64,000 nt of DNA from CAXXOK01 sp963666755 (lineage in GTDB: Bacteria; Bacillota; Clostridia; Christensenellales; Aristaeellaceae), in contig CAXXGW010000009.1 of the NCBI GenBank assembly GCA_963666755.2, positions 1,116,001 to 1,180,000 on the forward strand, given 5' to 3'. The position numbers and the translations under genes were made by a program. Below, piece after piece: positions 32,729 to 43,276 of this stretch. Position 1 is the first letter of the stretch, and each line of letters opens with the position of its first letter. The notes below the pieces were generated by a model. That model was given only the letters and a program-made list of their open reading frames with translations. It ran no database searches and was not told the DNA's origin.

Positions 32729-33709
32729 ATGCCGCAACCCAGCATCCCCTATGCGTGCGGGCGCATCGGCGTATTACGCCGCACAGCGCTGCAACGCGCG
32801 CAGCTTGACCGCCTGACGGCGGCCCATACCTTTGCGGAAGCAAACCGCGTGCTGGCGGACATTGGCTTTACCGCGGCGGATTCGACCGATTTTCAGGCCG
32901 CGGCGGACGCGCATGTCCTGAAGGCCTGCGAGCTGATCGCGGCAGTCACTCCGGACCCGCGGGTCACGGATTGTTTTCTGTTGCGCTATGATGTGCATAA
33001 CCTGAAAACGCTGTTCAAATCGAGGCATCTGGCGCAAAAGCCGCAGTTCCTTTCGGCGTGCGGCACCCTGCGGGTGGATGCGCTGCGCCACGCGGTTGCG
33101 GATCACACCTACGCGGCCCTGCCGCAGGCGCTCAAAACCTGCATGGAATCGCTGGAAAAGCAATCCGCGGTCAAGTTTGACCCGATGCTGGTGGATACGG
33201 AACTGGATCGCGCCATGTACCGGCAAGTTTTCCTGAACCTGGAGAGCAGCAAATTTGGAAAACACGCGCTGGGCTATTTTCAGGCGAAGGTCGATCTGCA
33301 AAACGTCATCATGCTGTTGCGGCTGAAAGCCATGGGCAAGGACGCGGCGTTTTTCCTGCGCATCGCCCTGCCGGGCGGCAAGGCGGACCCCAAGGCGCTG
33401 GCCAATGCCTTTGATGAAAACGAGCGGCTCGCAAGGTCGCTCAGGCTGTACGGCCCCGCCGTGCATCAGGCGGCGTTGGCCGCCATCATGGACCCCGCTC
33501 GCCTTCCGTTTCTGGAAAAGACGGCGGATGATTACCTTTACCACCTGTTCGCCCAGCACCGCTATGATGCGGACAGTATTGAAATGCTCCTGTCCTATTT
33601 GGTACAGAAACAACGCGAAGCGACCGACGTGCGCCTGATTATGGCGGGCAAGCTGAATGGGTTCAAACCCGAGGCCGTCACGGAAAGGGTGCGTGAACTC
33701 CATGGCTAA
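32729..33709 (+). CDS. ntpC: V-type ATP synthase subunit C (d-subunit)
   Basis: A 326-residue subunit that sits as a cap linking the central shaft to the K ring. The family pattern is visible in 'ACGRIGVLRRTALQ', 'DCFLLRYDVHNLKTLFKSRH' and the terminal 'FGKHALGYFQAKVDLQNVIMLLRL', then 'YLVQKQREATDVRLIMAGKLNGF'. ATG 32729 follows AAAGGAGG; upstream in-frame codons have no site. It overlaps the next gene by eight bases. Confidence 0.93.
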   Translation: MPQPSIPYACGRIGVLRRTALQRAQLDRLTAAHTFAEANRVLADIGFTAADSTDFQAAADAHVLKACELIAAVTPDPRVTDCFLLRYDVHNLKTLFKSRHLAQKPQFLSACGTLRVDALRHAVADHTYAALPQALKTCMESLEKQSAVKFDPMLVDTELDRAMYRQVFLNLESSKFGKHALGYFQAKVDLQNVIMLLRLKAMGKDAAFFLRIALPGGKADPKALANAFDENERLARSLRLYGPAVHQAALAAIMDPARLPFLEKTADDYLYHLFAQHRYDADSIEMLLSYLVQKQREATDVRLIMAGKLNGFKPEAVTERVRELHG

Positions 33710-34046
33710 GATAACGTTGGGCGCCGTCGGCGAACGCGATGCCGTGCTGTGCTTCAAAGCCATCGGGATGGAAGTAATCCCGACCACCAATCCGGAGGAA
33801 ACCGCGCGGGCGCTGTTTACCCTGACCCGGCAGGGCGTGCGGGTGATCTTCATCACCGAAAACGCAGCCCAGCAGGCGCCGGAGGCGATGCAGCGCTACC
33901 AGCGCGACCCGCAGGTGTCGGTGATCCCCATCCCGGGCAGCGCCGGGGCCACGGGCTTTGCGATGAGCCGCGTCAAAGCCAACGTGGAAAAAGCAATCGG
34001 CGCAGACATCCTCTTTAGCAACAACGAAAGTCAGAAAGAAGGGTAA
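33702..34046 (+). CDS. ntpG: V-type ATP synthase subunit F (NtpG)
   Basis: A 114-residue central-shaft subunit. It opens 'KITLGAVGERDAVLCFKAIGMEV', the Rossmann-like signature of the F/NtpG family, and carries 'RQGVRVIFITENAAQQ' and 'VSVIPIPGSAGATGFA', a conserved loop. It binds the D subunit and regulates rotation. ATG 33702 lies within the end of the C gene. The catalytic A gene starts three bases after its stop. Confidence 0.95.
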   Translation: MAKITLGAVGERDAVLCFKAIGMEVIPTTNPEETARALFTLTRQGVRVIFITENAAQQAPEAMQRYQRDPQVSVIPIPGSAGATGFAMSRVKANVEKAIGADILFSNNESQKEG

Positions 34047-34049
34047 AGC

Positions 34050-35816
<1,767 letters not shown>

Positions 35817-35819
35817 GCG

Positions 35820-37232
35820 ATGTTGAAAGAATATCGTACCATCCGCGAGGTCGTGGGTCCCCTGATGCTGGTCGATCAGGTGCAGGGCGTTACCTACAAC
35901 GAGCTGGTGGAAATCCGGCAGGCCAACGGCGAGCTTCGCCGCGGCAAAGTGCTGGAGGTAAACGGCGACAAGGCGCTTGTGCAGCTGTTTGAAAGCAGCA
36001 ACGGCCTGCAGATTCAAACCGCCACCGCGCGTTTTCTGGGCCATTCCATTGAGCTGGGCGTAAGCCTGGATATGCTGGGCCGCGTGTTCGACGGCATGGG
36101 CAACCCCCGCGACGGCGGCCCGCAGCTGATCCCGGACAAGCGCCGCGATATCAACGGCGAACCTCTGAACCCCGCGGCGCGCGACTACCCCAACGAGTTT
36201 ATCCAGACGGGCATCAGCGCCATCGACGGCTTGAACACGCTGGTGCGCGGGCAAAAACTGCCGGTATTCTCCGGCAGCGGTCTGCCGCATGCGCAGCTGG
36301 CCACACAGATCGCCCGCCAGGCCAAGGTGCTTGGCGCGAATGAGAAGTTCGCCGTGGTGTTCGGTGCGATTGGCATCACGTTTGAAGAAGCGGAATACTT
36401 CATTAGCGACTTCCGGCGCACGGGCGCCATCGAGCGCGCGGTGCTGTTCATGAACCTGGCCAACGACCCGGCCATCGAGCGTATCGCTACGCCGCGTATG
36501 GCGCTGACCGCCGCCGAGTATCTGGCTTACGAAAAGGATATGCACGTGCTGGTGATCCTGACGGATATCACCAACTACGCAGAGGCGCTGCGCGAGGTAT
36601 CCGCCGCCCGTAAGGAAGTACCGGGCCGCCGCGGCTATCCGGGCTACCTGTATACCGACCTTGCCAGCATCTACGAGCGCGCAGGCCGTGTAATCGGGAA
36701 AAAAGGTTCTATCACGCAGATTCCGATCCTGACCATGCCTGAGGATGACAAGACCCACCCGATCCCCGACCTGACCGGGTACATTACCGAAGGGCAGATC
36801 ATCCTGAGCCGCGAGCTGAACCGCAAGGGAATCACGCCGCCAATCGACGTGATGCCTTCGCTCAGCCGCCTCAAGGATAAGGGCATTGGCAAGGGCAAGA
36901 CCCGTGAGGATCATGCCGCCACCATGAACCAGCTGTTCGCCGCCTATTCCCGCGGCAAGGATGCCAAGGAGCTAGCCGTGATTCTGGGCGACGCGGCGCT
37001 GACGGATGTGGATAAGAAATATGCCGCCTTCGCCGACGCATTCGAGAAACAGTATGTATCGCAGGGCTATCAGGCTAACCGCTCCATTGAGGAGACGCTC
37101 AACATCGGCTGGGGCCTGCTTGCGATGCTGCCCCGCAATGAGCTCAAGCGCATCCGCGACGATATGCTGGACAAGTACCTGCATGACAACACCGTGGAAG
37201 AGAGCGACAGTACGGACGAGGTGAGTGACTGA
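35820..37232 (+). CDS. ntpB: V-type ATP synthase subunit B
   Basis: A 470-residue non-catalytic hexamer subunit. It has no P-loop lysine motif: 'PVFSGSGLPHAQLATQIARQAK' replaces it, as in all B subunits. 'TGISAIDGLNTLVRGQKLPVF', 'FMNLANDPAIERIATPRMALTAAEYLAY' and 'GRRGYPGYLYTDLASIYERAG' are diagnostic. ATG 35820 is preceded by a G-rich site (AAAAGGGGG). Its TGA overlaps the D subunit ATG. Confidence 0.98.
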   Translation: MLKEYRTIREVVGPLMLVDQVQGVTYNELVEIRQANGELRRGKVLEVNGDKALVQLFESSNGLQIQTATARFLGHSIELGVSLDMLGRVFDGMGNPRDGGPQLIPDKRRDINGEPLNPAARDYPNEFIQTGISAIDGLNTLVRGQKLPVFSGSGLPHAQLATQIARQAKVLGANEKFAVVFGAIGITFEEAEYFISDFRRTGAIERAVLFMNLANDPAIERIATPRMALTAAEYLAYEKDMHVLVILTDITNYAEALREVSAARKEVPGRRGYPGYLYTDLASIYERAGRVIGKKGSITQIPILTMPEDDKTHPIPDLTGYITEGQIILSRELNRKGITPPIDVMPSLSRLKDKGIGKGKTREDHAATMNQLFAAYSRGKDAKELAVILGDAALTDVDKKYAAFADAFEKQYVSQGYQANRSIEETLNIGWGLLAMLPRNELKRIRDDMLDKYLHDNTVEESDSTDEVSD

Positions 37233-37876
37233 TGGCCGGCATGCTGCGCGTCAACCCGACGCGTATGGAGCTGACCCGCATCAAGCGCCGCCTGGTGACC
37301 GCGCGGCGCGGCCACAAGCTCCTGAAGGACAAGCGGGATGAGATGGTGCGCCAGTTCATCCTGCTGGTGCGGGAGAATCACCGCCTGCGCAAAGAGGTGG
37401 AGGCGGAACTGTCGGAAGCGCTGGGCAACTTTGCCCTGGCGCGCGCCGTAACCGAACCGGAACTGATGGAAGAAGCGCTGCTCTGCCCCGCGCGCAGCAT
37501 TCAGGTGGATTTGGGCATCCGCAGCGTTTTAAGCGTGCGCGTGCCCACCCTGACCACGCAGGAGAGCGACCAGCAGGCGACGCTCAGCTACGGCCTTGCC
37601 GAAACGTCGGCACAGTTGGACGGTGCGATTGAGACGCTGGCATCACTGCTGCCCAAGCTGATCCATCTGGCAGAGGTCGAAAAAACCTGCGACCTGCTGG
37701 CCGATGAAATCGAGAAGACCCGCCGCCGTGTGAACGCGCTGGAATACGTCATGATCCCACAGTTCGTCGAAACGATCCGCTTTATTACCATGAAGCTGGA
37801 CGAAAACGAACGCGGCAGCCTTACACGCTTGATGAAAGTCAAGGACATGATTCAGAATCGCGCGGAAAACGGCTGA
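37232..37876 (+). CDS. ntpD: V-type ATP synthase subunit D (central shaft)
   Basis: A 214-residue shaft subunit, last gene of the operon. The N-terminal 'VNPTRMELTRIKRRLVTARRGHKLLKDKRDEM' region and C-terminal 'TRRRVNALEYVMIPQFVETIRFI' are the two long helices of the coiled-coil axle that turns inside A3B3. ATG 37232 overlaps the B stop by one base. A textbook terminator follows. Confidence 0.96.
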   Translation: MAGMLRVNPTRMELTRIKRRLVTARRGHKLLKDKRDEMVRQFILLVRENHRLRKEVEAELSEALGNFALARAVTEPELMEEALLCPARSIQVDLGIRSVLSVRVPTLTTQESDQQATLSYGLAETSAQLDGAIETLASLLPKLIHLAEVEKTCDLLADEIEKTRRRVNALEYVMIPQFVETIRFITMKLDENERGSLTRLMKVKDMIQNRAENG

Positions 37877-37884
37877 TTTAGAAC

Positions 37885-37925
37885 CGAAAAAAGGGGAAGT
37901 GGAGCATATCCGCTTCCCTTTTTTC
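37885..37925 (+). terminator. Terminator of the V-ATPase operon
   Basis: GGGAAGTGGA (37894-37903), loop of five, TCCGCTTCCC (37909-37918), flanked by A6 and followed by TTTTTTCT. Confidence 0.95.
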
Positions 37926-38002
37926 TGTGGCGGTGGTATGCTGCGCCAGTACGCCGCGATGCGGAAGGCCTTGGCGGCGCCCAGAACGATGGGGAGGCAA
38001 TT

Positions 38003-38731
38003 ATGATTCGCTTTGAAAACGTGACTAAAACCTATGCGGGCGGTTCGGTAAAAGCCGTGGATGATCTGACCCTGGAAATCGACGGCGGCAAGGTGTTCGG
38101 CTTCCTTGGCCCGAACGGCGCGGGTAAAACCACCACGATTAAAATGATGACCGGCATCCTGAATCCGGACGAAGGCGACATCTGGCTGGAGGAGTTCAAC
38201 CTGCGTACCAACCCCATCGAAGCCAAGCGAATGTTCGGTTTCGTGCCCGATACGTTTGAAATGTTCGAGCGCCTGACGGGTATGGAGTATCTGGAGTTTC
38301 TGGCGGACCTTTACCGGGTGGGCGTACCGGAGCGCAAGGCGCATCTGGATCGGTTTCTACCGCTGTTTGAGCTGCAGGATGCGATCCGCCAGCAGATTCG
38401 CAGCTACTCCCATGGCATGAAGCAGAAACTGCAGATCATCGGCTCGCTGATTCATCAGCCGCGCATCTGGATTCTGGACGAGCCGATGGTGGGGTTGGAC
38501 CCCGCCAGCATGCACGCCTTGAAGGAAGAAATGCGGGCTTACTGCGAAAGCGGCCGCACGGTGTTCTTCTCCACCCATGTGCTGGATGTGGCGGAACGCC
38601 TGTGCGATGAAATCGGGATTATCCGACATGGGAAGCTGATTGCCAAAGGCGCGCCGGAAACGCTGATGCGGGATGATCGGGCCAACACGCTGGAGGACCT
38701 GTTCCTGAACCTGACGGAAAAGGAGGGCTGA
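38003..38731 (+). CDS. ABC transporter ATP-binding protein (ABC-2 exporter type)
   Basis: A 242-residue ATPase with Walker A 'GPNGAGKTTTIKMM', signature 'YSHGMKQKL', Walker B 'IWILDEPMVGLDP' and H-switch 'FFSTHVLD'. The CcmA-like order and the short Q-loop 'FVPDTFEMFERLTGMEYLEF' are typical of ATPases for ABC-2-like exporters. ATG 38003 follows GGGGAGG. It lies two bases before the membrane gene that should be its partner. Substrate unknown. Confidence 0.92.
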   Translation: MIRFENVTKTYAGGSVKAVDDLTLEIDGGKVFGFLGPNGAGKTTTIKMMTGILNPDEGDIWLEEFNLRTNPIEAKRMFGFVPDTFEMFERLTGMEYLEFLADLYRVGVPERKAHLDRFLPLFELQDAIRQQIRSYSHGMKQKLQIIGSLIHQPRIWILDEPMVGLDPASMHALKEEMRAYCESGRTVFFSTHVLDVAERLCDEIGIIRHGKLIAKGAPETLMRDDRANTLEDLFLNLTEKEG

Positions 38732-38733
38732 GG

Positions 38734-40407
38734 ATGCTGCCGTACCTGAAGCTGTTGATCCGGCAACGGATCGCGGCATGGAATCTGGCGCGTTATTTCC
38801 GGGAAAACCGGCACAAAGGGCGGGCTGTGGCAACCCTGATCGGGTTTGCAGTAGGTACCTTATCCCTGTACGGAATGCTGGTGGGGCTGGAATATCTGCT
38901 GTATGGAGCCTTTGTGCAGCTGGGGGAGCCGCAGACGCTGCTTGCGCTCACGGTGCTGTTCTGCACGCTGATGACGCTTATTACCAGTTTTTTTTACATT
39001 CTGGGAGAGCTGTTCTTTTCCAAAGACTTGACATTGGTTTCGGCACTCCCGATCACCTCGCGGGAGTTACTGACCGCCAAAATGCTACGCATCTGGGTGG
39101 GGGAGGCGGGCATCGCGCTGGCCATCTGCCTGCCTGCCATTCTGCTGTATGGCATCGGGCAGGGCATGGGGGTGCTCTATTACCTGCGCGCCTTGCTGCT
39201 GACCCTGTGTGTGCCGCTTGCCCCGCTGGCGGTAGTTGCACTGCTTTCGTTTGTACTCATCCGTATCTCGGCGCTGTGGAAACGCCGCGAAGCGCTTACG
39301 GTGGTCATGAGCATGCTGTTCATGATTGCCTTCATGTGGGTGCAGATGAGCTTCTCCATGTCGGTTTCCGATGACAATATGCGCGATGCGATGCTGCAAC
39401 TGCTGCTGCGGCAAAAACAGCTTTTGGATTTGGTGGTGGGAATATTCCCGCCGGTACGCTGGTTTCAGGATGCGCTGCTGCAGCCCGGCTGGGCGGCCGT
39501 TCAGAACGGGCTTTTGTATATGGGTATGAACATTGCCGCACTGGCGCTGGTTGTGCTTGCGCTGGGGGGCGGATACCAGCGCCTGGCAATCCGCCAGAGC
39601 GAAGCGTTTACAAGGATGAACGCGCGAGCTGGCAAACGGAAAACGCGCATGGGAGAGCGTACGCCTCTTGCGGCGCTGTTTCATCGGGAACTGCGGGAAA
39701 TCTTTACCGTGCCGATCTACACCATGAACTGCCTTGCCCCTGCGGTGATGTTCCCGGTGATTACGATTGCGATGGTTTTTAGCGCCGGGCAGGCGTCGAC
39801 CGAGCTTTCCGTTATTCCGATGCTCTTAACCATGTTGCCTAAACCGATGCTTACGGGTATTGCAGCAGGCGTGTTTGCCCTGACCGGCACCATGAACATG
39901 GCTATCTCTACCTCGGTTTCCAGAGAGGGGAAACGGCATGAGTTCTTCCGGACTTTGCCTGTCGCGCCGCAAACACAGCTGCTTGCAAAACTCCTGATGG
40001 GCCTGACGCTGAACATGGTAGAGACCCTGCCCATGGTGATTTTGGCGGCCGTGCTGCTGCCTGCATTGAGTGCACAGGTCTGGGCCGGTTGGGTTTGCTC
40101 CTTCCTATTTACGACGGCCACATCGATCTTCGGCCTGATGGTGGATGCCGCGCACCCCAAATTCGGCTGGAAGAATGAAACCGAAGCCATCAAGCAAAAC
40201 GGCCTGGCGGCCCTGACGATGTTTGGCGGAATGTTCTTTCTGGCGGCCTGCGGAGCGGCGGTGTACGGCCTTACCCTGTTGCATTGGAGCACGTTAAACG
40301 CCTTTGCGGTCGTTTGCGTAGCGGTAGCCGTAGTGGACGGGTTGCTGATGCGCAGGTTGATGGGGCGGACATCCACAACGTATATTTTACAGGAAGTGCG
40401 CAACTAA
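38734..40407 (+). CDS. Large ABC exporter membrane subunit
   Basis: A 557-residue polytopic protein with about 12 hydrophobic segments, the pattern of the 'putative ABC exporter' family in Firmicutes. Notable parts are 'LFCTLMTLITSFFYILGELFFSKD', 'DLTLVSALPITSRELLTAKMLRIW' early (a loop common to such ABC-2-like permeases), and the second half beginning 'HRELREIFTVPIYTMNCLAPAVMFP' which repeats that arrangement with 'RTLPVAPQTQLLAKLLMG'. This shows an internal duplication of the permease unit. It is translated right after the ATPase. Confidence 0.8.
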   Translation: MLPYLKLLIRQRIAAWNLARYFRENRHKGRAVATLIGFAVGTLSLYGMLVGLEYLLYGAFVQLGEPQTLLALTVLFCTLMTLITSFFYILGELFFSKDLTLVSALPITSRELLTAKMLRIWVGEAGIALAICLPAILLYGIGQGMGVLYYLRALLLTLCVPLAPLAVVALLSFVLIRISALWKRREALTVVMSMLFMIAFMWVQMSFSMSVSDDNMRDAMLQLLLRQKQLLDLVVGIFPPVRWFQDALLQPGWAAVQNGLLYMGMNIAALALVVLALGGGYQRLAIRQSEAFTRMNARAGKRKTRMGERTPLAALFHRELREIFTVPIYTMNCLAPAVMFPVITIAMVFSAGQASTELSVIPMLLTMLPKPMLTGIAAGVFALTGTMNMAISTSVSREGKRHEFFRTLPVAPQTQLLAKLLMGLTLNMVETLPMVILAAVLLPALSAQVWAGWVCSFLFTTATSIFGLMVDAAHPKFGWKNETEAIKQNGLAALTMFGGMFFLAACGAAVYGLTLLHWSTLNAFAVVCVAVAVVDGLLMRRLMGRTSTTYILQEVRN

Positions 40408-40451
40408 GTTAAAATTATGTTACAAAATGGCGTGCATTCTTCTCGAAAATG

Positions 40452-40460
40452 TGATATACT
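40452..40460 (+). promoter_or_regulatory. Extended -10 promoter of the methyltransferase-like gene
   Basis: TGATATACT: TG-n-TATACT, 31 bases before the start codon, without a recognisable -35 (position 40432-40437 is GTGCAT). Confidence 0.5.
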
Positions 40461-40491
40461 GGTAAGGAATCAGTGAGAAGGAGTGCGCCGC

Positions 40492-41085
40492 ATGATTAGC
40501 AAGGCACAAACCAAGCGATACCACACGCGGCCCTCGCCGGACCGCAGACCCACGCTGAACGCCTTGGAAAAGGGCTTGTTGCGCTGGACAATGGCCGAGC
40601 GCGGCGATAAAGTGCTGGATGTAAATCTGCGCAATGGCCTGATGCTGGAATCTCTCCAGCGCGAACGGGAATGCGAGGTATGCGGCGTTTCCGACGATAT
40701 GGAAGGCGTGCGCGAATCCCGCTCGCGGCTGCGCAATGCCGATATCCTCTATGCCCAGCGTGACGAGATTCCGTGGAAGGAAAACACCTTCGACAGCGTC
40801 TATGCGCAGGTGCTCACCACGCCCGTGACCGAACCGATGCTCCGAGAAATGGAACGCGTGCTCAAGCCCGGCGGGCAGATGCTGGTCGGCTTCCGTACCG
40901 TCCCCACACCGTTTCGGCAGGTGGCGGCACTGTTTCGCCCTGAAGTGGACGACGAGCTTTACCGGCCGAGCGCGCGTGCCCGCATCCTTTCAATGATGCA
41001 GTCACTGGGCCTGACGCAGATTACCTGGCAACGCACGGATCTGATCCACAGCGTCGGTATAGGCTGGAAACCGATGGAAGCATAA
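40492..41085 (+). CDS. Degenerate class I SAM-dependent methyltransferase-like protein
   Basis: A 197-residue protein with the Methyltransf_11 plan: a motif I position 'KVLDVNLRNGLML', 'ADILYAQRDEIPWKENTFDSVYAQ' (motif II/III style) and 'MLREMERVLKPGGQMLVGF' as post-motif strand. The glycine-rich loop is altered (NLRNG in place of GxGxG), so SAM binding may be lost or changed. A basic N-terminus ('KAQTKRYHTRPSPDRR') suggests nucleic-acid contact, but this is guesswork. ATG 40492 has AGAAGGAG eight bases upstream. Its own promoter and terminator make it monocistronic. Confidence 0.65.
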   Translation: MISKAQTKRYHTRPSPDRRPTLNALEKGLLRWTMAERGDKVLDVNLRNGLMLESLQRERECEVCGVSDDMEGVRESRSRLRNADILYAQRDEIPWKENTFDSVYAQVLTTPVTEPMLREMERVLKPGGQMLVGFRTVPTPFRQVAALFRPEVDDELYRPSARARILSMMQSLGLTQITWQRTDLIHSVGIGWKPMEA

Positions 41086-41136
41086 CCGTCTGCAAAAGGC
41101 ATATTCTTTGCCGAATCCTTACCCCGGCAACGTAAA

Positions 41137-41176
41137 CAAGCTCGTAAGCATGCGAATGCGACGGGCTTGTTTTTTA
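41137..41176 (+). terminator. Terminator of the methyltransferase-like gene
   Basis: CAAGCTCGT (41137-41145) pairs with ACGGGCTTG (41161-41169), then TTTTTTAG. Confidence 0.85.
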
Positions 41177-41279
41177 GTTTCCAATGGGTTTTAATAACCA
41201 TAGTAAAAGAGAGCGTACTATATCAAACGTTTCTCTGTCCCTTACCACGCATGCGTTTGAAATTGTGTGGATAAAAAGA

Positions 41280-41337
41280 GGGATATTGAATATGCAAAAT
41301 CAGTACGAAAAGCATAAAGCAACATATCGAATATCCC
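41280..41337 (-). repeat. Inverted repeat just after trmO
   Basis: GGGATATT (41280-41287) and AATATCCC (41330-41337), 42 bases apart, sit 12 bases beyond the trmO stop. It may be a weak transcription end for trmO. A TGTGGATAA DnaA-box-like sequence lies beside it at 41266-41274. Confidence 0.4.
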
Positions 41338-41348
41338 TTCATTCCACT

Positions 41349-42059
41349 TTACCCGATTGGCGATTCCAGCGGCAAAGAAACCACATCCACAACCGTCAGC
41401 ACACCCTGCGCAACGGTAAAGCGCACATCCTTCCCGGCAAAGGTAAATCCGTATATTCGCGCAGGATCATCCTGATAGGCGGGGCGCGGGTCACGGGCCA
41501 GCACGGCAAGCAGGGTATCCCGGCTTTCAAGCGGGATGCGTAGAAGCAGTTCAGGCGCGAAGTAGACCTCCAACGGTGCGGTCTCCCGGGTTTCCGTAAA
41601 GCCGCCGGTCGCATCCGACCGGCAATCCGCATAAGGCAGATAAGGCTTGATATCGTAGATGGGGGTTCCGTCCATCAGGTCTGCACCGCCAACCTGCAAC
41701 GTCGGCCCGTTGGCGGTTTGTAAAACCACCGAAAGCAGCTTCACGCAGGACAGGCCGATCGGGTTAGGGCGGAAAGGAGACCGTGTGGCAAACACCCCCA
41801 TGCGCTTGTTGCCGCCTAGCCGTGGCGGGCGCACCGTCGCCGACCAGCCCTGCCGCGTTACTTCGGAAAAGCCCCACAATAACCACACATGGCTGAACCC
41901 CTCCAAGCCGCGCAATGCGGCAGGCTCGCGGTAGGCCGGGGTAAAAACAACCGATGAGCGCAGGGTTTCCACCAACCCGCTCTGGCGCGGCAGGCCGAAC
42001 TTGGTGGGAAAATCATTATGGATGTAAGCAATCGGCTCCATAGTGAGCGTGTGCGGCAT
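41349..42059 (-). CDS. trmO: tRNA (N6-threonylcarbamoyladenosine37-N6)-methyltransferase, TrmO/TsaA family
   Basis: A 236-residue enzyme that methylates t6A37 in some threonine tRNAs. Family landmarks are 'PIAYIHNDFPTKFGLPRQSGLV', 'FSHVWLLWGFSEV', the SAM-binding stretch 'RMGVFATRSPFRPNPIGLS' and 'LMDGTPIYDIKPYLPYAD'. All are intact, including the RxPFRPNP core. Start ATG 42059 follows GAGGAG. It is transcribed away from the rpmH cluster. Annotated elsewhere as tsaA or yaeB. Confidence 0.95.
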   Translation of the reverse strand: MPHTLTMEPIAYIHNDFPTKFGLPRQSGLVETLRSSVVFTPAYREPAALRGLEGFSHVWLLWGFSEVTRQGWSATVRPPRLGGNKRMGVFATRSPFRPNPIGLSCVKLLSVVLQTANGPTLQVGGADLMDGTPIYDIKPYLPYADCRSDATGGFTETRETAPLEVYFAPELLLRIPLESRDTLLAVLARDPRPAYQDDPARIYGFTFAGKDVRFTVAQGVLTVVDVVSLPLESPIG

Positions 42060-42537
42060 GATAGGTGCTCCTCAGGCTTGCGTGTCCGTATGCCGCCGCA
42101 GAGGATCAAACGGCACTCCGGTACCTCCCGCAGAGTATCCTGCTTGCGATAATTATATAAGGTTTGTGAAATGTGCGCAACTCCATGATCCATTCAAAGC
42201 GGAGCGGTCCCTGTCCTGAAAATCAAACAATGCAGGCCATAGCAGGATCAGGATCGGCTCGTTTTGATGAGTAGGGTTTGTAGGGAATAATAACTATTTG
42301 CCTGAAATAGGGCTTTCATTAGCCGGATGCTTCAACCCAATGCGGTTTGATATGCGCAATGGCACAAGGCCTCAGCATCATTATTTCTGGGTCGTCGGAA
42401 TCCATCTATTCCTTTCCGTCGTTTAGGGATAAAGGAATTCATGTTGCTGTTTGCCTTTCCGACACCATCCCGGAAGGGCAAGAAGCACATTCCACGCTAA
42501 ACGACGCGTGCTTCCGGAACCCGAATGGAAAAAACGC
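42060..42537. other. Gene-free region upstream of rpmH with inverted repeats
   Basis: About 480 bases with no gene I can support. It has the perfect inverted pair CGTCGTTTAG (42417-42426) and CTAAACGACG (42497-42506), 70 bases apart, and an overlapping GAAGCAC (42483-42489) with GTGCTTC (42508-42514). In many Firmicutes this spot holds dnaA and oriC, but dnaA is not here and no DnaA-box cluster is visible. Confidence 0.45.
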
Positions 42538-42566
42538 TTGACAGCCTATCTGCCCAACATTATAAT
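42538..42566 (+). promoter_or_regulatory. Consensus promoter of the rpmH cluster
   Basis: TTGACA (42538-42543), 17-base spacer, TATAAT (42561-42566): a perfect sigma-A promoter, 90 bases before rpmH. Confidence 0.95.
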
Positions 42567-42654
42567 ATAATAGTTGTTTTGTGGTATCCTGCGTGTCTGG
42601 TATCAGGCATGCAACGCCATACTAGATTTAAAGACTGCAAGGAGTTGTTCTGCC

Positions 42655-42789
42655 ATGTTCCGTACCTACCAGCCCAAAAAGATCCAGCGCAGCAAGGTGC
42701 ACGGCTTTCGCGCCCGGATGTCCACCAAAAACGGCCGCCGTGTGCTGGCCGCCCGCCGCCGTCGCGGCCGCAAGGTACTCAGCGCCTGA
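42655..42789 (+). CDS. rpmH: 50S ribosomal protein L34
   Basis: A 44-residue, strongly basic ribosomal protein: 'MFRTYQPKKIQRSKVHGF', then 'RMSTKNGRRVLAARRRRGRK', the universal L34 signature. It begins at ATG 42655 after AAGGAG and is followed by rnpA, the normal bacterial order. Leu is replaced by Phe at position 2 relative to many homologues; otherwise typical. Confidence 0.99.
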   Translation: MFRTYQPKKIQRSKVHGFRARMSTKNGRRVLAARRRRGRKVLSA

Positions 42790-42922
42790 GGCTCCTCGCA
42801 GGCAAGCATAGAACGTATCGGTTGGCCCGCCCCCATTTTTCTTGTGTAACGGGTGAAGTGGGTACGGGCCTTTCCGGTATTCGAAAGACCCGCGCGCCAA
42901 CCCGCCGGATTGGGGGATCGCA

Positions 42923-43276
42923 GTGCAGCGACAGCATCGACTCAGCCGCAACAGCCAGTTCAGCTATGTATACCGCCGCGGAGCCAGGGCTTCCGGCAAG
43001 GATTTATCGCTTTTGTTTATCAAAAGCGGCCAGAAACGGGTGGGCTTTTCCGTCAGCAAAAAGGTCGGCTGCGCGGTGGTGCGCAACCGGACCAAACGCA
43101 GGCTGCGTGAATGTATGCGCCCCCGGTTGCCGGAGCTGAAAAACGGGCTGTATGTGATTGTCGCCCATCCCTCCGCGGCGGAACGTTCGTTTGCACAGCT
43201 CCAGCACACGCTGGAAGGGCTGATGCGCAAACTTGCGCTGCATCGCGGCGATCAGCCGCCCGCAAAACCGGTATGA
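42923..43276 (+). CDS. rnpA: Ribonuclease P protein component
   Basis: A 117-residue basic protein that with the RNase P RNA trims tRNA 5' leaders. 'LSRNSQFSYVYRRGARASGKDL', 'KRVGFSVSKKVGCAVVRNRTKRRLRE' holding the RNR motif, and 'YVIVAHPSAAERSFAQL' are family hallmarks. It uses GTG 42923; the binding site (GGGG) is weak. Its TGA overlaps the yidD ATG, and 130 bases separate it from rpmH. Confidence 0.96.
   Translation: MQRQHRLSRNSQFSYVYRRGARASGKDLSLLFIKSGQKRVGFSVSKKVGCAVVRNRTKRRLRECMRPRLPELKNGLYVIVAHPSAAERSFAQLQHTLEGLMRKLALHRGDQPPAKPV

Noticed and set aside
41266..41274. A DnaA-box-like TGTGGATAA near the rpmH cluster
   Set aside because: A single box without a cluster, AT-rich unwinding element or dnaA gene does not make an origin.
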